From: Saccharopolyspora erythraea NRRL 2338
GTDB taxonomy: Bacteria > Actinomycetota > Actinomycetes > Mycobacteriales > Pseudonocardiaceae
Length of the DNA: 64,000 bases
Direction: 5' to 3'
Assembly (NCBI RefSeq): GCF_000062885.1
Contig: NC_009142.1
Location: 1-64,000 of the forward strand
Shown here: in pieces, positions 31,901-41,100 of the stretch
Layout of the letters: each line of letters begins with the position of its first letter
Numbering within the stretch: the stretch's first letter is position 1
Program-made: the position numbers and the translations under genes
Notes under the pieces: generated by a model
Told to the model about the DNA's origin: nothing
The model's database searches: none
The model's input: the letters and a program-made list of their open reading frames with translations, nothing else

Positions 31901-32869
31901 CACGCACCGGCGCAGGCGTCGAACGGTCAGGTGGCGAGGCAGCAGTCCGACGGCCACGCACCGGCGCAGCAGTCCGACGGCCACGCACCGGCGCAGCAGT
32001 CCGACGGCCAGGTCGCGAGGCAGCACAACGGCCAGGCGTCGGGGCAGCAGCCCGCGGACGACCGGCAGCCGGCGGCGCATGACGGCGTGCCTGCGGCCTT
32101 CGGACCGGGCTCGGTCGCCGCGGAGCACATGGCCGCGCACCGCGAGTTCCTCGACGGCCAGCTCCGGGTGGCGCAGCAACTGAGCTCGATGCTGCAACGG
32201 GAGTCCGAGCAAGGGCCCCGCGACGGCATGATCTCGGGCATCTCCGCGGTCGCGCAGCAGAGCGTCACCGTGGGCGAGAGCCACATGCACGCCAGCGACG
32301 TGCTCCGCGGCTTCGCCGAGATGGAAACGGGGGCGCCGCCGTCACCGGCCGTCCCGCCGCGCCGGATGCCGACCGCCTACAGCGACCAGCCCGCGCCGCC
32401 CGCCCAGCCGGCAGCCCCGGCACCGGAGCCGGAAGAGCAGATCGCGCTGCCAACTCCCGCGCCGGAGCCCGCTCCCGCCCCGGTACCGCCGCAGGCGCCG
32501 GAACCGCCGCAGCAGGCGGGGGACGCCGTCGCCCCGGCCGAGCCGGCGCGGACCGCGAGCGGCGAGCCGGAGTCCGGTGGTGGGCCTGCCGACGCCGAAG
32601 AGGTGCGCCGGACGCTGCTGGACATCGTCGCCGCCAAGACCGGCTACCCGGCCGACATGCTCGATCCCGGGATGGACGTCGAGGCCGACCTGGGCATCGA
32701 CTCGATCAAGCGGGTCGAGATCATGGGCGGCCTGCGGGAGCGGTTCCCGGCGATGCCCGAACCCAGCCCGGAGGAGCTCGCCGAGCTGCGCACGCTGGAC
32801 GATATCGTCGGCCTCATCGCGAGCGCCGGAGCGTCGGAAGGCGGGCAGGCTCAAGCCCCAAAAGCCTGA
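28925..32869 (+). CDS. PUFA-type synthase subunit, KS-AT-ACP (PfaA-like)
   Basis: A 1314-residue iterative synthase. The ketosynthase (about 10-460) has active Cys213 in VDAACASSLA, His348 in ECHGTGTAVG and His388 in QIGHTKAAAG. The acyltransferase (about 570-900) has Ser666 in GHSFGE. Next comes a repetitive linker (about 950-1040), then Pro/Ala-rich sequence, then one ACP near the C terminus with Ser1260 in LGIDSIKRVEI. Classical PfaA carries five or more tandem ACPs followed by KR; here there is a single ACP, and KR-DH is a separate gene 8 bp downstream. LGIDSIKRVEI is the typical PUFA-synthase ACP motif. Confidence 0.93.
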   Translation: MTPTAQRRLADNPVAVVGLGALFPRSGDLGEFWSNVVEARDCIEEVPESHWRIDDHYDPDPEAPDKTYCKRGGFVPTVDFDPMEFGLPPNMLEVTDVLQLLSLVVAKQTLDDAGVRGAEWYDPSRTGAVLGVTGANSLTQPLATRLQTPVLKEVVRSCGLTEQDADAIADKFTRAFAPWEENSFPGMLGNVVAGRLANRFDFGGKNCTVDAACASSLAAVDMAVDELVSGRADLMVTGGCDAENTILMYLCFSKTPAFSRSGRIRPFDESSDGTLIGEGMGMLALKRLEDAERDGDRVYSVLRGMGSASDGRSKSIYAPRKEGQVLALRRAYQDAGFGPDQVGLVECHGTGTAVGDLTELSALREVYAAESDDTQFAAVGSVKSQIGHTKAAAGAASLIKVSLALHEKVLAPTINVEQPRRDADFANSPFHVAARTRPWVHDPDRPVRRAAVSSFGFGGTNFHAVLEEHAATSSTRRLHPGTRVHVWHAPTADELLDALRQDAEGIDPQEPVPAEDARLAVVATDEHELASLREQSIERLSSEPGQESFDLPGGAHYRSRSLVGSERGGKVAALFAGQGSQYVGMGARAAVAVPPVRAAFDAASASTALGRVVFPPPAFDEETGKAQQEELRRTEHAQPAIGALSSGQHRFLAELGFRADGALGHSFGELTALWAAGSLDDDGFHRLARARGRAMAVSPDGGADPGTMAAVSAGPERVRELLDGHDDVVVCNLNAPDQTVVGGGTEAVGEFVSAARDAGVDVRPLPVSGAFHTRYVAHAVEPFAAEVAGVAVREPAFPVYADTAGASYGPDEEANRDVLVGQLTSTLSFAPRLEQLHDDGFRVFVEFGPRSLLSGMVRRTLADRGDVVVLSADAGPDRDGDRALKQLAARLVVLGAPLTRLNRYAAEPARREPGKGMTIPLNGVNHVSEARREAYREALQNGYRVDQQGGAAAQTGNGDAPPPPANGHARQSNGHAPAQASNGQVARQQSNGHAPAQASNGQVARQQSDGHAPAQQSDGHAPAQQSDGQVARQHNGQASGQQPADDRQPAAHDGVPAAFGPGSVAAEHMAAHREFLDGQLRVAQQLSSMLQRESEQGPRDGMISGISAVAQQSVTVGESHMHASDVLRGFAEMETGAPPSPAVPPRRMPTAYSDQPAPPAQPAAPAPEPEEQIALPTPAPEPAPAPVPPQAPEPPQQAGDAVAPAEPARTASGEPESGGGPADAEEVRRTLLDIVAAKTGYPADMLDPGMDVEADLGIDSIKRVEIMGGLRERFPAMPEPSPEELAELRTLDDIVGLIASAGASEGGQAQAPKA
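31835..32035 (+). repeat. In-frame tandem repeat in the PfaA-like linker
   Basis: Two identical-looking 54-bp units starting at 31835 and 31889 encode QSNGHAPAQASNGQVARQ. They are followed by three 27-bp half units (QSDGHAPAQ twice, QSDGQVARQ once). Both lengths keep the frame, so copy number can change without breaking the protein. The linker is flexible and probably tethers the ACP. Confidence 0.9.
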
Positions 32870-32877
32870 TCGGGCGG

Positions 32878-35136
32878 ATGCCGGCGCGCACGAGCCGGCT
32901 CCCCGCCCCCGACCACCTCGCGGGCGCGTACCGCACCGACCCGGTGGTGCTGGTCGCCGGTGAGCAGTCGCCGCTGAGCACCGCGCTCGCCGATGCTCTG
33001 TGCGCCGCGGGCTGGCGGGTCCGGCACGAGGAGCCCGGCGACGGCGGCGAACCCGACGTGGTCCTCTGGCTGGCACCCGAGCGGCCCGCCGACTGGGACC
33101 GGGCGTCGTCGGCGCTGACCGAAGCGCTGTTGCTGGCCGGTCGCGTGCAGGAGCCGCTGGAGCGGGTCGCGGAGTCCGGGCGCGCGGCGTTCGTGACGGT
33201 CACCCGGATCGACGGCGGGCTCGGGATGTCCGGTGCCGGGGACATGGCGAATGCCGTGCTCGGCGGGGTGGTCGGCCTGGTCTCCACGTTGGCGATCGAG
33301 GCTCCCGCGCTGTTCTGCCGCTCGCTCGACCTGGACCCGGAACTCTCCGAGGAGCGCTGCGCCGAACTCGTGGTGGCCGAGCTGCACGACGCGCGCTCGG
33401 ACCTGGTGAAGACCGGCTACTCGGGCGACGGTGCCCGCTGGACGGTCGAAGCGGCCGACGCGGACGGCTCCGCCGGCGGCTGCGCGGCACCAGAACCGGG
33501 GCCTGACGACCTGCTGGTTGTCACCGGTGGCGGACGCGGTGTCACGGCCGCGTGCACGGTCGGTCTGGCCAGGCGATACGGCTGCGGCGCGCTGCTGCTC
33601 GGACGCACCGAGCCGGCCGACGAACCGCCGTGGGCCGAAGGCGTCAGCGGCGATGCCGAGCTGAAGGCGGCCATCGCCGACCACCTGCGAGCCGAGGGGC
33701 GCAAGCCCACACCGCGCGAAGTCGGCGGCCTGCAACGGGAGCTCGTCGCGCAGCGGGAGATCCGCCAGACCCTGGCGTCGATCCGCGAGAGCGGTGCGTT
33801 CGCCGAGTACCTGCCGGTCGACACCACCGACGCGGCGGCGACCGCCGAGGCGCTGGCGGCATACCGCGACCGCGTCACCGGCGTTGTGCACGGCGCCGGG
33901 GTGCTGGCCGACCAGCTCATCACCGCCAAGCAGGAGCCGGAGGTCACGCGGGTCCTCGCGCCGAAGCTGGCGGGCCTGCGCTCGGTGCTCGGCGCGGTCG
34001 ACCAGGACCGCCTGCGCCACCTGATGCTGTTCTCGTCGGTGGCTGGGTTCTTCGGCAACCGGGGGCAGTCCGACTACGGCATGGCCAACGCCGCGCTGAA
34101 CTCGCTGGCCTGCGCGTTCAAGCGGGACCACCCGGATGCGTCGGTCACGGCCGTCAACTGGGGAGCATGGGACGGCGGCATGGTCACCCCCGAGCTCGCC
34201 AGGATGTTCGCCGAGCGGGGCGTCGAGCTGATCCCGCTCCAGAGCGGTGTGGACGTGTTCGTCAACGAGTTCCGGCCCGAACGCTCCGGTGATGTGGTGT
34301 GCGTTGTCGGCCCCGGCAAGCCGCTGTCCGAGCGGGTACCGCCGCGGCAGGACGGGGAAGTGCACCTGCGCCGCGACCTCGGCCCGCTCACCGACGACCC
34401 GGTGATCGCCGACCACGTCATCGGCGGTGCCGCGGTACTGCCGGCCGCGGTCGCGATCGGCGGAATGCTCAACGCGGTGCGCCAGGTGCGCCCTGATGTG
34501 CGAGCGCTGGAGGAGTTCCAGGTGCTCAGCGGCGTCGTCTTCGACGGATCGGTGCCGGCGTTGCACTTGGCGGTGGGTGACGATGTCACCGCCTCGGACG
34601 ACACCGGCAAACCGCGGTACCGGGCAGCCGCGCGCACGGAACCGCCTACCGCCGAACCGCTGCGCGACCTGCCACCGACGACGGCGGGGGAGCCGCTGGA
34701 CCCGTACTCCGACGGGACGTTGTTCCACGGCCCGGCGCTGCGCGGCATCGAGCGGCTGCTCGCCGACGACGACCGGCTCGTGCTGGGCTGCCGGCTCCGC
34801 GCGGCGGGCATCGCCGACGGCGCCTACGAGGTCGCCGCCTACCGGCCGGAGCACGCCGACCTGCTGCTCCAAGCGGTCCTGGTGTGGGTGCGCCGGCACC
34901 TCGGCCGGCCCAGCCTGCCCACCGCCGTCGGGAGCGTCGAACCGCACGCGCCGCTGCCGGACGGCGAACCGTTCCACGTCGTCGTCGACGAGGTCCGGGC
35001 CGCGGAGGGCTCGGTGCGGGCCACCGCCACCGCCTGCGATCCCGCGGGCGGGGTGCTCCTGCGGTTCCGCGACGTCGACGCGGTGGTCAGCACGGCATTG
35101 GAAAGCAAGTTCACGCGCAGCGAGCGGGGGAGCTGA
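32878..35136 (+). CDS. PUFA-type synthase subunit, KR-DH
   Basis: A 752-residue protein corresponding to the C-terminal part of PfaA. The ketoreductase has the NADPH site VVTGGGRGVTAACTVGLARR (about 214-233) and catalytic Tyr400 in SDYGMANAALN. It is followed by a polyketide-type dehydratase domain with His513 in DHVIGGAAVLPAAVA and the C-terminal DGTLFHGPALRGIERL block. It reduces the 3-keto group and dehydrates the ACP-bound chain. Residues 1-210 resemble the structural half of KR. It starts at ATG 32878, 8 bp after the previous stop, and ends 1 base before the next ATG. Confidence 0.9.
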   Translation: MPARTSRLPAPDHLAGAYRTDPVVLVAGEQSPLSTALADALCAAGWRVRHEEPGDGGEPDVVLWLAPERPADWDRASSALTEALLLAGRVQEPLERVAESGRAAFVTVTRIDGGLGMSGAGDMANAVLGGVVGLVSTLAIEAPALFCRSLDLDPELSEERCAELVVAELHDARSDLVKTGYSGDGARWTVEAADADGSAGGCAAPEPGPDDLLVVTGGGRGVTAACTVGLARRYGCGALLLGRTEPADEPPWAEGVSGDAELKAAIADHLRAEGRKPTPREVGGLQRELVAQREIRQTLASIRESGAFAEYLPVDTTDAAATAEALAAYRDRVTGVVHGAGVLADQLITAKQEPEVTRVLAPKLAGLRSVLGAVDQDRLRHLMLFSSVAGFFGNRGQSDYGMANAALNSLACAFKRDHPDASVTAVNWGAWDGGMVTPELARMFAERGVELIPLQSGVDVFVNEFRPERSGDVVCVVGPGKPLSERVPPRQDGEVHLRRDLGPLTDDPVIADHVIGGAAVLPAAVAIGGMLNAVRQVRPDVRALEEFQVLSGVVFDGSVPALHLAVGDDVTASDDTGKPRYRAAARTEPPTAEPLRDLPPTTAGEPLDPYSDGTLFHGPALRGIERLLADDDRLVLGCRLRAAGIADGAYEVAAYRPEHADLLLQAVLVWVRRHLGRPSLPTAVGSVEPHAPLPDGEPFHVVVDEVRAAEGSVRATATACDPAGGVLLRFRDVDAVVSTALESKFTRSERGS

Positions 35137-35137
35137 G

Positions 35138-38100
35138 ATGTCCAGCGGTACACCGATCGCCGTCGTCGGGATGTCGTGCCTGCTGCCGGGCGCGAGCACC
35201 CCCGAGGAGTTCTGGGCGAGCCTGCGGGAGGGCGCCGACCAGCGCAGCCACGGTGGTCGCGAGGTGTTCGGCACCGACCCGAGCGTGCCCGGCGGATGGG
35301 GCGACGACCAGCACTCGATCACGACGACCCGCGGCGGTTTCGTCGGCGAGGTCGAGACCGACCTGGAAGGTCTCGGCCTGCCCGCCGAGGAGCTCGACGG
35401 TCTCGGCCGGGTCGTGCGCTGGCCCCTGCACACCGCCCGGCGGGCGCTGGCCGACGCCGGGCTGCCGGAGTCCGGCGAAGGCCTCGCCCGCACTGGCCTG
35501 GTGCTGGGCAACTACTCGTTCCCGACCGAGGAGTCCACGCGCTTCGTGCTGCCGATGCTGCGCGCGCAGGTCAGCGACGGGCTGCGCCGCGCGGGACTGC
35601 CGCTGCCCGACGACGCGTCCCCGCGGCCCGACGCCGATCCGCGCAGCGTGTGGGCCAGCGGCCTGCCCGCCTGTGTGGTGCACACCGCGCTGGGGCTCGG
35701 AGGACCGCACCTGGCGCTGGACGCGGCGTGCTCGTCCACCCTCTACGGCATCGCGCTCGCCCGCGACTACCTGCTCACCGGTGCGGCCGACGTGATGCTG
35801 GCCGGCGCCGTGTGCGCGCCGGACCCGCTGCTGATCCAGCTCTCCTTCTCCGACCTGCGCGCCCTGCCCTCCGACGACGACGTCAGCCAGCCGTTCGACG
35901 CGCGCTCCTCCGGCATCGTGACCGGCCAGGGCGCGGGCGCGTTCGTGCTCAAGCGGCTTCCCGACGCGCTGGCCGACGGCGACCGCGTCCACGCCGTGGT
36001 CGAGTCGATCGGTCTCGGCAACGACGGTGCGGGCAGGCACGTGCTCAGCCCGGACGCGGCGGGGCAGCTCGACGCCTACCGCGCCGCCTACGCCGACGTC
36101 GATCCGGCCACCGTGGACTACGTCGAGTGCCACGCGACCGGCACACCGCTCGGGGACTCCACGGAGCTGCGCAGCCTCAGCGAGTTCTTCGACGGACGCG
36201 GGAGCGCGCCGCTGCTGGGCTCGGTCAAGGGCAACGTGGGACACCTGCTCACCGCCGCCGGGCTGACCAGCATGCTCAAGGTCATCATGGCGATGCGGGA
36301 GGGCCGGATCCCCGCGACGCCGGGCGTCGGCGAAGCGCTGAGCCCGTCGGGAGGTGAGGCCGCCGCCCGGCGCGTGGTGCTCGAGGAGCGCGCGTGGCCG
36401 GAAACCGCGGGTCGTCCGCGCCGCGCGGGGGTGTCGGCGTTCGGCTTCGGCGGCACCAACGCGCACCTGGTGCTCTCCTCCGAGCCCGGTCCGGAGCCTT
36501 CGCGGCACGCACCGTCGCGGCGGGTTCCCCGCATGGCCGTCACCGGCGTGGGCGCCAGGCTGGGTCCGCTGGAGACGACCGCGCCGCTCCAGCGCAAGGT
36601 GCGCCGAGCGGAGAGCGGCCTGCGGGAACGCCCGGCCGGCCGTTGGTACGGCGCGGACGACATCGCGGAGCCGCCCGGTGAGCTCGGCGAGTCGGGCTAC
36701 GCCGAGCAGCTCAAGGTCGACCTCTCCACCTACCGCATCCCGCCGTTCGAGCTGAACCAGGCGAACCCGCAGCACCTGATGATGTTCGAGGCCGCCGACG
36801 CCGCGCTCGCCGACGCCGGGTTCGACCAACCGGAGGAGACCTCCGGCGCCGAGCGGCGACCGGCCCGCCGCGTCGCGGTGGTCGTGGCGATGGAGATGGA
36901 GCCGCACACCCACACCCACCGCGCGCGCTTCGACATCGGCGCGCACGTCCGCGCCGAATGCGCGCGGGCGGGAGTCGAGCTCGGCGGCGAGGTCCTAAAG
37001 CGCCTGGAGCGGTCGGTGCGCGACGCCGTGCACGAGCCGATCGGCGCCAACGAGGTGCTCTCCTACATCGGCAACATCATGTCCAGCCGGATCTCCGCGT
37101 CGCGCAACCTGGTCGGACCGTCGTTCACGATCTCCGCCGACCGCACCGCGGGCGCGCGTGCGGTGGAGATCGCCGGTCTGCTGCTGCTCGACGAGAGCAT
37201 CGAGGCCGTCGTCGTGGGCGGCGTGGACCTGGCCTGCGGACCGGCCAACGTCAACGCCCGCGCACGGCTCGCCGACGAGCGCGGCGAGGAGCTGCCGCCG
37301 CTGGGCGACGGCGCGGCGGCGGTCGTGCTGACCCGCGCCGGGCAGGTCGGCCCGGAGGGTCAGGAGTACGCCACGGTCGACTCGGTCAGCCTGCGGCCGG
37401 ACCCCGGGTCCGCTGCTCGCGAAGCCCTTCGCGCCGCGGGCTCGGACGCATCCGAGGTGGACTACCTGGAGCTGGGATCGGCGACCTCGGACGGGCTCGC
37501 CACCGAGGTCGCCGAGCTGGCCGGGGCCTACCGCGCCGACGACCTGTCCTGCGCCGTCGGCGGGCTGGCGCCGCTGGTCGGCGACACGCAGGCCGGTTGC
37601 GCGGTCGCGTCGCTGGTGAAGGTCGCGCTGTGCCTGGACGGGGCAGAACTGCCCGCGACCCCGGCCGAGCCGCCGCTCGCCGGACCCGAGCTTGCCGAGA
37701 GCGCCTTCTACCGCGTGGACGAGCCGCGCCCGTGGCTGCGCCGCCACCGCGACGGCCGCAGGATCGCCGCGCTGAGCGCGGTCGGCAGCGGCACCGCCGC
37801 GCACCTGGTCCTGTCGTCGGGGCAGGTGGCCACCGGCGACGCGGTGCGCACGGCCCACGTCGCCGGACCGCTGGTGCTCGCGCTCTCCGCCGACGACGCC
37901 GAAGGGATCGCCGAGCAGGCCGCCCGGTGCGCCGCCGAGCTCGACTCCGGCGGCGACGCGCTCGCGTTGTGTTGGGAGCACGCGCACGGCGCGCAGAGCG
38001 CGAGGCTGACGGCGGTGCTGGTGTCGGACAGCGGCGACGGGTTGCGCGAGGAACTGCGCAGCGCCGAGCGAGACCTGCCCGCCGCGGTCGCCGACGGCGA

Positions 38101-41100
38101 GTGGAGCACGCCGGCGGGCAGCTTCTGCACCGGCCGGCCGCTGGGACCGCAGGGCCGCGTCGCGCTGGTCTACCCCGGTGCGTTCACGACCTATCCGGGG
38201 GCGGGGCGCGAGATGTTCCGCCTGTTCCCCGAGCTGCTCGCCGACTTCGAGGCCGAGTGCGAGCACCCTGCCGAGCGCTTCAAGCACCGCGAGCTCTACC
38301 CGCGGGCGCGGGAGCCGCTCGACCGGCGCACGTTGCTGCGCCACGAGGCCGAGCTGCTGGACGACATCCCGGTCATGCTCGCCACCGGCACCAACTTCGC
38401 GGTGCTGGCCACCAGGATGCTGCGGGACGTGCTGGGTGTGCGGCCGGACGGCGGGTTCGGCTACAGCCTCGGCGAGAGCAGCATGCTCTTCGCGACCGGG
38501 GTGTGGTCGGCGCAGGCCCGCGACGACACCGCGCTCGCGGCCAGTCCGCTGTTCCGGGACGAGCTGCGCGGCCCCAAGCGGCAGGTGCGGCGGAGCTGGG
38601 ACCTCGCTCCGGAGACGGCGGACTCGGCTGTCTGGTCCACCCACGTCCTGCTGGCCGACCCCGAAACCGTGCGCGGCCACATGCGCGAGCTGGACCGGGT
38701 CTTCCTCACCCACGTCAACACGCCGGAGGAAGTCGTGGTCGCGGGTGATCCGGGCCAGTGCCGCGCGCTGGTCGAGCGGGTGGGCTGCCAGGCGGCCAAG
38801 GCGCCCGCGAACCACGTGATGCACGTGCCGCTGGTCGATCCGCACCTGGACGCGCTGGCCGCGCTCAACGACTACCCGCTCGGCGATCCCGATCCCGGGC
38901 TGGAGCTGCTGTCGGCCTACGACTACGAACCGGTGGACTTCGCCGACCGCGGTCGCATCGCCGAGCGGATCGCCCGGACCCTGCGCGGACCCATCGACTT
39001 CGCCCGGCTGGCCCGGACCGCTCACGAGCGCGGGTTCCGCTACTTCGTCGAGGTGGGGCCCGGATCGACGTGCACCCGGTGGATCGACGACACCCTCGAC
39101 GGGCGGGAGCACGTCGCGGTGTCGCTGGACCGCCGCGGCGCACCGGCCGGCGCCTCGCTGGCCAGGGCGGTGGCCCGGCTGGTCAGCCACGGGATGCGGG
39201 TGGACCTGACGCGGCTGCTGGGGATGCCCGACTCCACCGCCCAGGCCCCGACGACCCACGTCGTGCCCTGCGGCGGCGAGTCCGTGGTGGAGCGGGTTCG
39301 CGAGGCGGCCGAGCCGGTCCTGCACGCCGCTGTGCAGGCGGAGGACCGAGACGCGGGGCCGGCCGACGACGAGGCGATCACCATCGAGCGCGAGCCGTTC
39401 GTGCACCTCACGACGGTGACGCACGCCGTTCCCACCCAGCGCGGTGCACCGCCGGCGCGGCAGCACGGGCAACGGTCGTCGCCGCCTGAACAGCGGCGCG
39501 CTCCCGGGCCGGTGCAGGCGATCGCGGCCACCGTCGGACGTGCGCACCGCAGCGCGCTGCGCACGCAGGCCGCGCTGCAGGAATGCGCGCTGCGCGAGCT
39601 GGAAAGGACGGAACCGGACGCGAGCGGCAACGGCTCAGCCCACGGCACCGAGCCGCCCGCGGCAGACCCCGGTGGGCCCGCCGATCCCCCGTCGGGCGGG
39701 CCCACCGGAGGTCGTCCGGGCGTCGTGTGGGGCGAGTCCGACCTCCTGGAGTTCGCCCAGGGACGCATCAGCGAGGTTTTCGGCCCTTCCTACGCCGAGA
39801 TCGACTCCTACCCGGTGCGGGTGCGGCTGCCCGCCCCGCCGTACCTGTTCGTCAGCCGCGTGACCGACCTCGACGCACGCCCGGGGCAGTACGAACCCTC
39901 CTCGCTGACCACCGAGTACGACGTCCCGGACGACCCCTGGTACGCGGTGGACGGCCTGGTGCCCTGCGCGGTGACGATCGAGGCCGGCCAGTGCGACATG
40001 CTGCTGATCAGCTACCTGGGCATCGACTTCCGCAACCGCGGCGAACGGGTGTACCGGCTGCTGGACAGCAGCCTGGTCTTCCACGGCGACCTGCCGCGGC
40101 GGGGCCAGACGCTGCGCTACGAGATCGGCATCGACCGCTTCGTGTCCACCGGCGACCGGCTGCTGTTCTTCTTCGACTACCGCTGCTACGCCGACGGCGA
40201 GCTGATCCTGGAGCTGCTGGAGGCGTCCGCCGGGTTCTTCAGCCGCGAGGAGCTGGACGAGTCGCTGGGCATCGTCGAGACCGACGCCGACCGCAGGCGC
40301 CGCGAGGCGATGACGCCGAGCGACTTCAAACCCCTGGCCCGCACCGGCCGCACCTCGCTGACGGCCGCCGACCTGCGGCTGCTCGCGCAGGGCCGCCCCG
40401 GCGAGGTCTTCGGGCCGAGCTGGGACCAGTCCGCCGACGGCTTCAACCCGTCGCTGCGGCTGCCCGGCGACGCGCTCCGCATGATCGACGAGATGCCGCG
40501 GATCGAACGGCAGGGTGGACCGCGCGAGCTGGGTGACCTGGCGGCGGTCAAGCACCTCGATCCGGACGGCTGGTATTTCGAGTGCCATTTCCCGGGTGAT
40601 CCGGTGCTGGCCGGATCGTTGGTGGCCGAGGGCGGCGTGCAGATCCTGCAGGTCTACGCCATGTACCTCGGACTGCACCTGGTGCTGCCCGACGCGGAGT
40701 TCCAGTCGGTGCCCGGGCTGCGGACCGAGGTCAAGGTGCGCGGGCAGATCACCCCGCAAACCCCGCGCATCGACTACCACGTCGAGATCACCGAGATCAC
40801 CATGCTGCCGCGCCCGACCGTGATCGCCGACATCACCGTCTACGACGGGGACAAGCCGATCGTGGCCATGCGCGACTTCGGCGTCCAGGTCCGGGAGAAG
40901 CCGGGCACGCCGTACCGCCCCGGGGCAGGAGGTGTGCCCGAGGTGCGGCCGAGGCGCAACGAGTCCGGCGAGGCGGCGTTCATCAACGAGCTGCACCTCG
41001 CGCACGCGGCCAAGGGCCACCTGGGCACCGCGATGGGACCGGAGTTCGACGTCTACGACGACCGGCGCGCGCCGCACATCCCCAACGGCGACTTCAGGTT

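Noticed and set aside
31835-32035. Possible CRISPR-like or mobile repeat
   Set aside because: The 54- and 27-bp units are in frame within a protein linker and have no spacers.
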